64,000 nt of DNA from Pomphorhynchus laevis (Eukaryota; Acanthocephala; Palaeacanthocephala; Echinorhynchida; Pomphorhynchidae), in assembly GCA_012934845.2 (NCBI GenBank), contig WNNJ02001598.1, positions 103,709 to 167,708 on the forward strand. Reading direction: 5' to 3'. A program made the position numbers and the translations under genes. Of this stretch, positions 45,556 to 58,102 are shown in pieces. Under the pieces are notes generated by a model that worked only from the letters and a program-made list of their open reading frames with translations, did no database searches and was not told the origin of the DNA. The stretch's first letter is position 1, and each line of letters begins with the position of its first letter.

Positions 45556-45735
45556 TTACGGCCCTATTTGAATGGCAGATGTTGCGCGAATAATATGATT
45601 GCTGGAGACATCTACGTTGTCATCTGAGACAACATTTTGTGAATCCTTTAAAACAGAATTGCGTACATCGAATTCCTCGTCGGTTGCTTTCTTATTCGTA
45701 GGCTCCTCTGTATGTATTGTTTCATTATTATCATT
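45556..45735 (-). CDS. mbl: muscleblind, terminal coding exon (exon 6)
   Basis: After the acceptor (gctgcttag) the exon reads NDNNETIHTEEPTNKKATDE, then EFDVRNSVLKDSQNVVSDDN and VDVSSNHIIRATSAIQIGP before TAA, 59 codons with no methionine. It is phase 0 like all other exons and joins exon 5. The content is acidic and polar, without a known domain. Its codon content and clean splice site support it. Alternative last exons are common in muscleblind genes, so other isoforms may end elsewhere. Confidence 0.6.
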   Translation of the reverse strand, partial: NDNNETIHTEEPTNKKATDEEFDVRNSVLKDSQNVVSDDNVDVSSNHIIRATSAIQIGP

Positions 45736-46715
45736 CTAAGCAGCAAATATCAAGTTTTGAACGATTTATCAGCTGTTCAATGCAATATTTTACTTAATTG
45801 ATACAAAATCTGATTTTTAGTAAAAGATTTTTTGCTAAAGTTTTCGAAAAATTATTAGTAAAAATATAAAATTAAGAAATTGTAAAAATAGTGTACTTTG
45901 CTGCTATAGCGATTTGCTTATTTTGATATCAAGTTTTTTATTTATTTTATCAGTTTACCCAATTATAATGGACATTATTTTCAATTGTTCCACATGATAC
46001 TATTTCATATTACGTTACGCATGAAATGATGTATCGACATTCAATGGGCTGAATAAATGCAAATCTATAAAACTTAATTAAAATCGTATTATATTTTATT
46101 TTTATATTTTTATATTCTATTTTATTATTGCTAATGAGAAAATAATAAAATTGCATGTTCGAATTGTTTAAATATTTGAATAATATTAACGCACATTGCC
46201 GAGGCAGGGTGCATTGTGTTGGCACTATACATGTGATTTTATTATTGATCTTATTCTTATATAAGAAACAATTTTCGGATCAATCTTCAAGCTGAAAATT
46301 GTTTAAATATGTAATTATTATAAGTAGTTTATAAGGCAGATATAATACAATCTTAGAAAGTCCTAACAATCGTGTTGCATATTTATTAAGATTTTAATTA
46401 AAATCAATTACGTTCTTAGCTAAAACGTTTTCTCATGGCACATTGAATGCGATTTTACTTTTGATAATTTTGAACTATAAAATACTCTATCATTTATAGA
46501 GTAGAATAAAGATAATTTAACTATTTTATATTATGTAGTGACTTTAACCAATTAATACATGCTTGTGAAACAAGCAGGTACCTATTTCAGTTAAGAAATA
46601 TTTCAGTTTACCATTTTGGTCTGCTCATTAGCTGTTTCCACATGCGCTAAACATTTTTGTACGTTTTTTATAAAGTAATATTCTGAACAATTACTTGATA
46701 AAAGTTTGTAAATAG

Positions 46716-46856
46716 ATGACGGAAGTGATGTATTCCAATTTGGTTAAACAGGCTTGCGATGATGAATTTATCAAAGTCAAACGCAAACAACCTAAGAAGA
46801 TCGAAGACCATGAAATGAAAGGCGCAAATGATGTTATTACTGAAGAAAGTAAACCA
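46716..46856 (+). CDS. Possible exon of an unknown gene, opposite strand within muscleblind intron 5
   Basis: An ATG right after an acceptor-like 'gtaaatag' opens 47 codons: MTEVMYSNLVKQACDDEF, then IKVKRKQPKKIEDHEMK, GANDVITEESKPVSN, ending at AAT|GTAAAT. The charged, low-hydrophobic composition is unusual for chance frames in DNA this AT-rich. No family recognised and no partner exon found. Confidence 0.3.
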
Positions 46857-47540
46857 GTGTCTAATGTAAATAACGTAATTTTAATATGTAAGACGGCATA
46901 TTAAGAATAACAAATATCCATATTTGTGGAAATATTAACGAAGGCAATTAATGCTCCAGAAAAATATAAAACGTTTGAATGAAGATAATTGCTATTTTTG
47001 GAGAGATTTAACTTAAATCGTGTGCTGTACTATTCAATTTCATATTGATAAAGCCCAGTAAAGGGTGACATGTCAGATAATCTTTTCTCGTGGTTTAACT
47101 TTTATGTATTTATGACATTCAAGTTCTTTTAGGTAAGCTGAAAAAGTTTAAGATAAAATAAAAACATTTGATAAACCGAACATCGGCGAAACTTTCAAAA
47201 ATATTTTTCATTAAACTTTCAAATGGCCTATAACACAACAATAGCCGTAATCACGTCAACTAGACTATCCAACGTTACTTAAAATTATAATATTTTCAAA
47301 CGTTTTATTCATTAATTTTATTGCTCTAAAAGGAAGCAGCAGAAAGAAAATTATAAGCATTTCATATCCCATAAAAAAGAAACTTTATTCTATAAAGAAT
47401 AAACCATTGTCAATTTATTAATCGATTTATATTTAAATCGATGATTTAAGTACCTATTTCACTAGCTAAGTAAATCAACATGGATTAACATTTGGAATAG
47501 CATTGTCCATTCAAAAAAATTGTTAATAAAATGTGCATAC

Positions 47541-47651
47541 CATATGATATGAATGAACACTGGTAGTATTTGAATCATCAAATTTTCGTTTCTTCGCAAC
47601 TGAAGCCACTACATCGCTTAAAGCTGTATGACGTTTGCTTGGCAAGTATGT
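47541..47651 (-). CDS. mbl: muscleblind, exon 5 with bipartite nuclear localisation signal
   Basis: Acceptor tatatacag, donor ATG|GTATGC, 111 bases, phase 0 at both ends. It encodes 37 residues (542-578 of the model) containing KR-x12-KKRK at 547-564, a classical bipartite nuclear signal. Muscleblind proteins carry such a signal in an alternatively spliced region after the second finger pair, so this exon probably controls nuclear versus cytoplasmic isoforms. Confidence 0.75.
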
Positions 47652-47659
47652 CTGTATAT

Positions 47660-50590
47660 AGCGGCAACAGAAGAAAAAGCGTAAAGCATCAACAAACAAA
47701 AAATAAAGAGAAGACATATTTTACTAAATTTAGCGAAGCAAACTATGTTTAAGTAATTGCTCTTTTACAAAGCTATGTCTACTATACATGCATTTACGCA
47801 ATTGGCTTTAATTATTAAAATTGTTAACAAATTGAGATTCCATAAATTAAAGTTAAGTATTTTAAAATGACGATTATTATCTAATTTGAAATTGTTGAAA
47901 AATAACGAATTATATAATTAAATTTTAAGTAAACATTTTTTATAACATTCAAATATTACAAAATTAATATCAATAAAGGATTTTTATATCTTATTAATAA
48001 TTTATATAAAATATTTACTAATAATACAATTTCCATCAATTATATTTAAAATACTTTGATTTTATATCCACTCAGATAAAATATCTTTTAAATTTCATAT
48101 AAGGTTAACCACGCAAATATTTGTAAAATGCATTATATAGAATTAGCCTACATATATCTTATACATTTAGATATAGATAGCCTATACATTTTAAACATCT
48201 ACGTTAAGGTTGTGCAAAGCCAAGCTGCCGTGAATATTAAAGTAATGTGGTTAAAATATTAGAATATAGTGATTTTTCAAACTATGCATATCTTTAAATA
48301 AATTAAATATTGACATCTTTTTTGTATAAACTTGTAAAGGTGATCAAGATAAGCCATTGTATTATCAGAAACATTCAAAATACTTTAAATGTTAATAATA
48401 AAATAATTAGAAAATATACTACAAGTTATGAATAAAAACATGCTTTAAGACAGTGCGATGCATATCTGCAGTCACGGTTAATTTAAATGTAAAATCCAAG
48501 AATTTGGTCATTCTGATTAAATTCAGTACTTGACCATGTGATAATAATTTTAAATGATTAATATCAGTGCTATTAATAAGTAAAAGTAATATTAGAATAT
48601 TAGTAATTATTAATAATTTTATTTTTTAATATTAAATTAATTAACTAAATTGCTAATTAAATTAATATTTTTAAATTTTATTATAAATTAATAGCTATTT
48701 GTAAATCTAAGTCTACAAAGTAAATAAGGTTAATAACTAATGAAATAACATTGATAAAGTAGTATTGATAATAAAATAATAATTTTTAACGATTTATAAT
48801 AATTTGGTAGGGCTATGTTTACTTAATATAGATATGTTGACAAGAAATATATACTTTAGTCATGGTAATATCGATTTATTTTCATATTCTTTAGTGCCAA
48901 ATAAAATTATTCGACTCTAGAGTTTATATCAAAGTCAAGAAAGATAAATCAAAGATAAATATAATTGTTTGAAAGTGATATATTAATATTTACGAAAGTA
49001 TATTAGCGTATTAATAAATATAACTTGCACGATTTTGAAATATTATTTCAATTAAAATTATTTACAAATATTTAAGTAACACTTTCAAAAGAATGCTTTA
49101 ATAAAAATCTCAACCAAACAGAATTTATATCATTTAATATATAATATTAATATTATAATATTAATATAATATTATAAATTAATATGTGATATTATAAAAT
49201 AATGTTATTTGTATAATATTCTCCATAATTCCGTTATAGAGGTGTAATCAAGGTATACCAAATACACGAATTTATAATAAACATTTTTTGGCATGTAAAA
49301 GACATTCAAGAAATAAAATATATTCTAAAATTTAATAATAAAATCGTTAAATATTAATGTACCAAATATACATTTTCGCAATAAACACTATTTATTTCAA
49401 AAGCATTGAACGAATTTAATTTAGCGAATTAAAAACTGAAATGTGAAAACTCCAAATAAAATAAAACTTCAGATATTCATATAATCCAGTTTTGGAAAGT
49501 AAAGCTAAGTAATATCTCAAATTTTAAAAGAAGCAATGCAATTTCAAGTAGCCTTTATTACATAACAAATCATATCTATAACTAGATGCAATAGCTCTTA
49601 GATTTAAGATCACATATTTAAGTTGGTGTTACTAATGTACTAGAGATGCGAATTTTGCCTAATTCTTTTACATTTCGCTTTGAATGGTTGCGCCAATTCA
49701 ATCAGATTTACAACATCATTTTAAGAATTACATACATTTATTAGTTTTGAATTTTAGAAAATTGATTTTGCTGAAATAATTTTTGTTTGTCCATGATGAT
49801 ATTAGCTGTTATCAGAATATCGATTTTAAGATTTTAATAAAATTTTTTGTTTCTTCCAGGCCCAAATGATAATGAAAAACTTTGTCCAAAAATCTTAATT
49901 GGCAATTTTTACACCAAACTGTAAAGTAGAATTGACAATGCACTTACACAAAGTACATTTTAAAAGTTTCCGTCTATTAGCGAACATTAATATATATCCT
50001 CGGTTTCAGGATATATGAAATTTGCTAACACTAAGAGAAAAATATCCAAATTCTAGTGCTCGTATACTACTAATTAAAAGCATAAAAGTGCGTACGCCTA
50101 AGTAAAAATAGTTCATCGAAATTTTAATAAACTGTTGGTAAGGTACGGCGGATTAAAATTTTAAAAGTTAATTTATCAATTTATCATTGATAACAAAAAA
50201 ACAAATAGTTTTACAGTTTTCTTTAAACTTGCATAATTGTTTAAGGCTCAAATTCTTTAAAAATACGGAAAATACTGAAAAACTGTTTATAATTTCCTGA
50301 TTACAACATTAGATAAAGAAAAAATATTGTCTTTTTCGAAATATTCATTTCATTCACTCATTTCGTTCCTATAATTTATTAAAAGGAGTTGATATTAAGT
50401 AAAGCAATTAAAAAAACAGTAACCGATCTCTTGTGCGATGTGACAACACAATGAGTATCTAAATGTTGATACCGATTGCGTCACAAAAGATTTATGGTTA
50501 TGGTAACTTAAATTTTAAGATTCGTATCTACTAAACGTAGACCATATATATCAATCTGAAGGCGAATAAATAAAATAATAAAAAGTATTT
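47660..50590. other. muscleblind intron 4, AT-rich
   Basis: No further exon or mobile element could be supported. Several AT-only palindromic stretches (about 48570-48690 and 49130-49200) are compositional. Confidence 0.35.
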
Positions 50591-50592
50591 AC

Positions 50593-51207
50593 CAATGTTC
50601 CGAAGAGCTGTTGCGGTGAAGCAAGTATGGTCGGCTCAGCCTGATAGGCAGACTGAGGTCTATTTGCTATGAACTGTGTGGTGCTTGGAAAGAACGCAGC
50701 GACGCCAGTTTGTGATGCATGCGTAGCAGCAGGTGCCAAAATTATACTACCTGGAGGCAGAAATGCTTGATTCGCGTGTTGGTTAGGAACGTTTTGATAA
50801 GCAGCCGCTGTGGCGGATGAGGGGTTGATCGCTGTAATCGATGGATTAGCCAGCATCATTCCGGTAAAGTATCGATTGTTAGCCAGCAACGCCGCATTTT
50901 GTGAATTTACTGAATTGTAGATGAATGCTCCCGGTGTGTGTGCAGGTGTATATGGCAAATTTGGAGCCGATCCAATAATGAAATTTAAATTATTTGAATG
51001 GCTACCGTTGTAGGACTTTAACTGTTGAAGCAATTGATTAGGAGGATGGAAGTATTTACACGAATCTCTATTACATTTTCCTTTAACAAAATCCACACAA
51101 ACGGTAACTAGTCCATCTGAATCGACAGGACAATGCGGAGGAGGGTGAGCGTATTGACAGCTTGTGGCATCATTTGGACAAACACCATTTTGAAAGTTAG
51201 AACACAC
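50593..51207 (-). CDS. mbl: muscleblind, exon 4: zinc fingers 3 and 4 plus Ala/Pro-rich region
   Basis: Acceptor tctcttaag, donor TTG|GTAAAT, 615 bases, phase 0. Finger 3 (C338, C346, C353, H357; Cx7Cx6Cx3H) and finger 4 (C373, C381, C386, H390; Cx7Cx4Cx3H) form the second tandem pair, which binds YGCY-type sites in pre-mRNA. NQHANQAFLPPGSIILAP matches the LPPGSI-x-C/AP stretch conserved after the fingers in muscleblind proteins. The finger-3 start has VCSNFQNGVC where other family members have VCREF/YQRG, so finger 3 is diverged. Confidence 0.92.
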
Positions 51208-51879
51208 CTTAAGAGATTCCAAAGTGTTAAGTAAATGAACTTTAAAAATAATGAAAATAAAAACACCATATTATTAAATAGCTATAAACATGCAAAAACA
51301 TGCAAACAAACAAATGAGAGCACATCACAACAACTGAAGTTTTATAGCAAACAGCTCGACAAGTAAACACTTAAAATGGTAAAATTCTAAATTTTTCTAT
51401 CTGCCTAAGATTCTCTAAATTACAAATCTTCTCTTTAAGGTGTCTTAAAGTAGCTAATGAAATATCGATTGAATAATCTATTTCCTTTAACTAACATATC
51501 TTTTAATGAAAAATATTATTAATATTAAGAAATATTATAATTAAACATTTTAATATGTTTAACAATTCAAATATTAATTAAAATTAATAAAAATTAATTA
51601 ATATTATTAATATTAATATTAATATAATTAATATTTTCCACGTATTAAAAATTTTGTATACAAACAATTTTGAATGTATAATATTTAAAATAATCCATTA
51701 ATTTTTTTAATTTAGTTTATTAACTTTTGGTAGCCATATGAGATAATTATTTCAGATCAAATTTTAAAATCGAAACAAGTTGCAATTTAAAATTCTATAT
51801 GATAATGTCGACAGATGTTTAAAAACAAAATATTTTACAGTTTAAAATTGATTATTTTGATCCATATTTTAAACTTTAA

Positions 51880-52040
51880 TTTTGGGGAAGGAGCAACGAA
51901 ATAGAAATTTATTAATTTTAATATTTTGTTAGTTTTGCGAGCATCATCATAAATGTATTTTTTGACGATGCTAGAGTGGCTAGAGAAATATCAAATTAAA
52001 AAAAATCATTTATTATTCTTTGATTCTGCTTCAAATTAAA
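51880..52040. repeat. Foldback element related to 31360-31475, in muscleblind intron
   Basis: gcgagcatcatc and gacgatgctagag are near-inverted. The right half continues agagaaatatcaaatta and ttctttgattctgcttc, matching the element at 31.4 kb in reverse orientation. No coding. Confidence 0.45.
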
Positions 52041-54351
52041 AATAACCAAAAAAGTATTTTAACAATAAAAAGTTAATTTCATAAAATCATTTAAGTGGAT
52101 ATTGGCTAAGATGAATACCTACGGAATATATTATATTGCTTTGAAATTAAAACCATACAGATATATTTAAATATGTTTAGTCCAATATATAAATATAGTC
52201 CAATATATTTTGGGTTATTGATTCTATCAATTTGGTTAATTTTATAGCTATAACTTTGATTATCTATTTTAACCGGTATAGTAAATAAATCTAAGCTACA
52301 GTCAATTTAGCTAATGATGAGTTCCGTTAAAAGACGTTGTAAACATTTTATTTTCCAATTATTAACGAATTGTTTATTAATTCAATAAAAATGAATTATA
52401 AATATATTTAAAATATTAAACACTTCTTAGTTAAAAATAAATATCAATTTATTAAAATTTTTAAATAACCACCAATGTATATAACTGCGATATAACATTC
52501 GATAAATTAGTTTAGTTTAAAATTGCCTATTATCGAGTTACAAAATCTAGGAAAAAATATTTTATTTATAAACTACTGATCCTTGTCTAGGCTACTTCTG
52601 TTTGAATATGAATTGCTAGAGCGATTTAATCGTTTAAAAATAAGAGCAAGACAGAAAAACACTTTATCGCAATTTAAAATAACTAAATGTTTATAGCATC
52701 AAGATATAAAAATTAAATCTGATTTATAATTAGGTTATAATTAGATTTGATAAATTGTATCAAATGGAATAATATCGATGCACTATTTAGAAGCATGATA
52801 AATTTCAATTAAGATTAAATCGTAATGATTATATGCAACTTTTGGAAACCTTAATGTGCAAATGCAACCACGATTCTAATATTTCTAAGAATTAACTTTA
52901 CATGCAAGCAAAGGTATTTGCAGCGAAAAAAAATATTGCTAAAATTCAAGCAAGCATGTTGGATAAAAGCAAACACAAGCAAGCAAATAGTTTTGAGCCT
53001 AACAAATCATCCTTGTGACTACAAAATTTTGTTGTGGGGCAGAATCTGACCAGGCCCTATAATTTAAAAGCAAATCTGTCTAAAGCTTAGAGACAATAGT
53101 GCGAGCTGTTCTATATTTTATACGCTAGACAAGATAACGAATTTATAGTTCGTGTTTGAATTTGTTCAAACATCAACAATTAAATTTGTTCAATGTCGTA
53201 GATCACTATGACATTCAGGTTCAAGTTGATTATTAACAGAATTGACAATCTAATTTCAATTAAGAGAGGTATTTTTAAGTTGTGGATATGATGGATCATT
53301 TGACTTTTGCCATTATCACTTTTTCGTGTGGCTTATTCTCTTATTTAATAGAATCCAGTTTACTTAATTTCGATATTTGACTAGATCCAACGATCTGGTT
53401 TGAACGTGTTACTTTTTAATTGCCTTGCGATTAAAAAGTAATTTAGTTTTAATTAAATAAATTTAATATTAATTTATTTATTTAATAAATATATCATTAA
53501 TTGATTTGCAATTAATTTGGAGCAAACAGTTTGTCCACATATGCCTTTCATGGTATCACTAAGAACACGCGCTACACGGTATTAACTGAATTAGTTTATG
53601 GAATATGTAAAAGCATTTTTGCAAACAGCCGGTATTCTTCATAAAGTACACACCAGCAAAATATCTTAACTACATACGAAGTATTTAGAGATTGGAAATT
53701 GCTGGTATTAAATTCACTGAAAGAAAGAAACATACTTAGATGACAGGGCTATTTGAAAACACAACTTGGTTACTAGTAGCCGTTATGTGAAATATAGGAT
53801 CTCGCCGTTGATAAAATACGGGGTTGGGTGGGAAATAAGTAGAGAATTACACTGAGGACTAGAAACACATAAGCCGCCAAAACGGGTTTATAGTGAAATA
53901 TAAATGTATTCGTGAGTTTTAAATTTAGATTAAAAATTCAGATTTAATATATATATTGCGATTTATGATGTATCGAAGCTAAAATGTAACTTTCGCATTC
54001 AAATAAGTCTGCTCAATCCACAACACTTTCTTTACCATCATATATAAAATAGCTAAACGTGTTGGCAATATCGACAAGAGCGACAGCTTGAATTCCAACT
54101 TGAATTCAATATGAATTGAATATGAACTTACAACTTGAATTCCAAAAACAATATTTTTTAACTTTTGTTTTATAAATTCGGAATGATAACAAACCTTATC
54201 TCCTGGCCCTAGAATATTCAGTGGTTGTCATCAAATATTTAGTAGTAAGAAAAGCAAGCAAAACGTTTGACAGAAAAATTAGCGCATGCAGTTTTATAAA
54301 AGGATCAAAGGCAAAAATTAAAGTTGCAAATATAAACCACACGAGACTCAC

Positions 54352-54603
54352 TGGTGTTGAAGCAAAAGACAATGGAGTTTGTCGATATTGCGACAAAGCC
54401 CCAGTGCTAGCAACATTTGCAGCTTGGCAATAATCAGCGCAGCAATGCAGATCAGTGATTGAAGATTGTGGCTTACATGTGGAATTTAACAATGCAGCTG
54501 ACTTCAAAATATGTAATGGTGGCGCAATAATTCTATTTGGACTTGCTTTCTTAAGCCATAGGGAATTGGAATTCATTAGTGATGGTAGTGGCAGTGCTTG
54601 ATG
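54352..54603 (-). CDS. mbl: muscleblind, predicted 84-codon cassette exon (3b)
   Basis: An acceptor (aaattttag, ending 54604) and donor (CCA|GTGAGT) bound 252 bases, open throughout and phase 0 at both ends, so it can be skipped or included without changing frame. It reads HQALPLPSLMNSNSLWLKKA, then SPNRIIAPPLHILKSAALLN, STCKPQSSITDLHCCADYCQ and AANVASTGALSQYRQTPLSF. If included it separates RTDRLE (exon 3) from finger 3. I recall no such exon in other muscleblind genes. It may also be an exon of an isoform lacking the second finger pair. Support is sequence logic only. Confidence 0.5.
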
Positions 54604-55916
54604 CTAAAATTTGTCCATTCAACAATTTGTAAGGATTTTAAGCAGATTTTCATTCAAATTTTTAAGAGAATTTTAAAACAATAATTAAAATTGAGCCTCT
54701 TTTTTCTATTAATAATTTATTTCTATTATTAATTCTATCCATTGAATTAATTTTTTTAAATGTTTATTAAAAACTTTAAACTTATTGAAAACATTTTAAC
54801 TGTTTACTAAAATGTAAATTCGAAAAACCTTATAAAAAACATTTAATTTTAGAAATTTCATTAAAAATGAAAATCAAATTTTATAGGCGAAATTAATTTC
54901 AATCGCACATTGCTATCCAAATAAAGCACATACTAGCTCGTTAACGAATTTACTTCCTGATAGAACTTAAATTAAATATCGAATTCTATTTTTGTTCAGT
55001 CATAAAACGCATTCTTGATCTTCTAAACACCTTCAAGCAAACACAAATTACATAAATCAGCCATTTTAGTAAATTTTTTAATTTTCTAAAATTCGAAATA
55101 AAATTATTATTTATAAAATCGAAAGCAAACTACATTCCACTTACTAAAAAGAACGAACTACTACTTACTTAAAGTATTATGATAAAGTACACCAAATAGC
55201 CAAATTAGTACAAACCGTGCGTAATCAATAATTAATTATAAAACTAAAAACACAACCATAAGATTGTCAATGTAATTCTTTGTATATATTAAAATATAAT
55301 ATAATATTTTATAATATATTATATATTGTAAATATGCATGATTAAACATAATGAATGCAATTAAAGAAAAATAATAATTATTTATTAAATATTGATTAAT
55401 TATTTAGTTATTAATAATTAGTTAATAGAAAATTTTACTACATTAGAGATTTTTAATTTTTATGAAATTCCAAGGAGAACAATTGTGCTCTTTTCAATAC
55501 TAAATGAAGCGATCCGACTTTGAATTAATAGTGAATCAGATTATTCGCTCAATATCATAATTAAAATATTTCATGGGCAAATACAATATGTATAATATAA
55601 CTAGAGAAACGCTTTTAAATATCAATAATTTGTATTGATTTTGTAACTTAAATAAATTTAATATACTTACAACTACGGACATATCTCTGATCACACTATT
55701 CATCAGAGATAGATCTAATGATCATCTATATTTGTTCAACGAGAAATGCAAATATCAATACGGATGATATATATAGGGGCAACCTGATACACGTGGAGCT
55801 TAAATACTTTTGTTTGCTATCTCTCCATATCAGAGAGGTATGGTGAAATTATATATTTACGTTACTGAATAAATCGTCTCGTAAACGAGTGAATCCATTA
55901 TAATAAAATTAAATAC

Positions 55917-56228
55917 CTCTAGTCGATCTGTTCTCAAATTAACTGATTGTGATGCTCTCATGGATTGCTGAGGAATAGTTGGTTGTCCGTTAGCAGCAAC
56001 GTTGTTATTATAACCAGAATACCTCAGAAACGTTGGAGCAAAGGCAGTATTCGAGGCATCTATTAACTGGGATTGCATCGATTGAGCAGTACCCAGATTA
56101 AGTGGAAATGCAGCAGATGAACCATAAGCTGGATTTAATGCAAATAGGGTGGGAGTAGCTGAGGTCAACGTAGGCTGAGCTTGAGCTGTAAACATTGCAC
56201 CTAACGCATTTGGAGCTGCAGCATAAGC
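55917..56228 (-). CDS. mbl: muscleblind, exon 3: linker ending RTDRLE
   Basis: Acceptor atcttttaag, donor GAG|GTATTT, 312 bases, phase 0. It encodes the Ala/Gln/Pro-rich linker (AAAPNALGAMFTAQAQPTL, GYNNNVAANGQPTIPQQS) and ends NLRTDRLE. In the family, (P)RTDRLE directly precedes the first cysteine of finger 3, and here it joins exon 4 (VCSNF) in frame, which fixes both splice sites. Confidence 0.88.
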
Positions 56229-56762
56229 CTTAAAAGATAAAGTAATTATAAAACATAACGTAATTATATTTTCGAAAATAAACCTTAAAAAATGACATAA
56301 GCAGGAAAAGGAAACAAAACGCTTAATTAATAATATATATATTAATAAAAAATTATAAAAAGTATATAAAAATGGCACAGCCAGAGAATAAAACCAAACG
56401 TTAGATAAAAATATACCATAATGAATAAAGAATATTTAAAAAATGACCTATGTAGATCAAGAAAACCAGGTATAACTAGTTATCGTAATTAGAAAATGCA
56501 TAATTTGTTTGAAAATAGACCTACATACTTTACCAATCTACTAGAAGATAATTTCAAATTAAAAGCGCTTTTACTATATATATTATCGTAATCATATCTA
56601 TCAGTTACTGCCTCTTAAAAATCTTATCATGTCCAACTCTAAATATATAAGTTCTCAACTTCAAAGTTGATATGTGTCAGATGTTCCTTCAAAACGAGTT
56701 TTGATTACTTTCCTCTTTACATTACATTATGTTAGTGCTAAAAAGTTGTTTGTGTTTCTACC

Positions 56763-56795
56763 AACGTGTCGAGTTTTCATAAAACTCGACACGTT
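56763..56795. repeat. Perfect 15-bp palindrome, 3-base loop
   Basis: AACGTGTCGAGTTTT and AAAACTCGACACGTT are exact reverse complements separated by CAT, in muscleblind intron 2. It is GC-richer than the surroundings. Either transcript strand would fold into a tight hairpin. Confidence 0.6.
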
Positions 56796-57493
56796 AAAAC
56801 TCCTAAAGCTGAAATCATTAGTGTTGAATTATAATTTATATTACTATGGAATGGCATAAAGGATATCTGCTTGATAGGTAATGATAGTATCTAAAAACAT
56901 TTGTAAATATATAATTATACAAAATATCATTCTTTTTCTCTGAATAACCTACTGCAGATATAAAGAATCCGGGATTATTGGCATTGCATTCGCATCTATA
57001 GATATGCAAGTGTGAAAATATGTTCAAACTCCTTGATTTTATATTCTAAAACGATTAGTGATGTTGATGTTCACGAATTCCTCTCACGCGTTAATGAATT
57101 CATATTTGTATAATAAATCAATCAAGAAACAACAAGCTGTTTTAAACCACTTAATATTTTTGATTTATATTTCGTTGAATTTATCCCTTTTCATGGAAAT
57201 CGCTCTGTTTTATTTAATGTCGGTCCTCCAAATCTTGTTTTGACTACACATGTTCTCTGCTTATATCAAAAATGAATCGTATTTTGTTGATTAAACTTTG
57301 TTAATTATCTGGTCTTTATAAATTATTGGATGGCCTCTTTAGTACTATCATAAATTCTTTTGACCCTTAATCGTTTACCGCTAACTTATAATCATATGAT
57401 CATATCATCAACGATAAATATATGAACAGTCTATAATTCGTAACTATTATTAAAACGTTGAATCTGAACGAGACACGCTGGGGTACATATTCC

Positions 57494-57648
57494 ATATTAA
57501 ATCGAAAAGCCTTACCAAGCAAAAAGAAATTAAACATTTCTTCGAAATTTCGATCTCTAGCCGGGATCGAAATGTTCCCGGCTAGGGATCGAAATATTGA
57601 AGAAATGTTTAATTTCTTTTTGCTTGGAAAGGCTTTTCGATTTAATAT
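57494..57648. repeat. Long hairpin: 73-base arms, 9-base loop, in muscleblind intron 2
   Basis: Arms 57494-57566 and 57576-57648 match with four mismatches. The loop side is GC-rich (ctagccggga / tcccggctag). Open frames on the two strands mirror each other because of the symmetry and are not genes. It could be a MITE-like foldback or a source of double-stranded RNA once the intron is transcribed. Confidence 0.85.
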
Positions 57649-57787
57649 CATTATTAAATATGAAAAATATAAAATATGACATGTCATACTTAAATACGAT
57701 ATGATATAACGTTATATTAATACAAAATAATATCAGCAGTTAACTTAAAATCATTTACATACAGAAAATTCATTTGCATAAACTTAC

Positions 57788-58102
57788 ATAATGCATTGGG
57801 ACCGAGACTTGAGGTGAAAAAGTCTGCAAGATTGCTTGTCCAGCTACAGATGAAACTGCGGGATTTCCAGCGATTGCTACCTGCCCAGGAATTCCAGTAG
57901 TAAGAAATGTTGTTCCATTGCTGCCGATGAATCCACATTGACCGCGGTACAGCGGAGTAGCGATTGGTGGATGTTGCAAACCTCCCTGCAAAGCTATTGA
58001 ACGTAAAATAAGGTTGTTACGTCCATTGTGTTGAAGTATCTCCTTAAGGTGTTGAGGAGGATGGAGATATTTGCATGGAGGATTTATTCTTTGACAACGA
58101 CC
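57788..58102 (-). CDS. mbl: muscleblind, exon 2: rest of finger 2 and start of linker
   Basis: The acceptor (gtgtataag, ending 58103) is followed by GGT CGT TGT. The donor TAT|GTAAGT ends 315 bases, phase 0. [19 protein letters not shown] supplies C130, C137 and H141 of finger 2, and HNGRNNLIL is the conserved helix after the finger pair. The spacing C122-x7-C130-x6-C137-x3-H141 has two more residues than the vertebrate finger 2. Confidence 0.93.

Noticed and set aside
54221-54433. Plus-strand ORF of 70 codons
   Set aside because: Antisense shadow of the predicted muscleblind cassette exon.
57400-57687. Two similar ORFs on opposite strands
   Set aside because: They mirror each other because the DNA is a long inverted repeat; neither has coding evidence.
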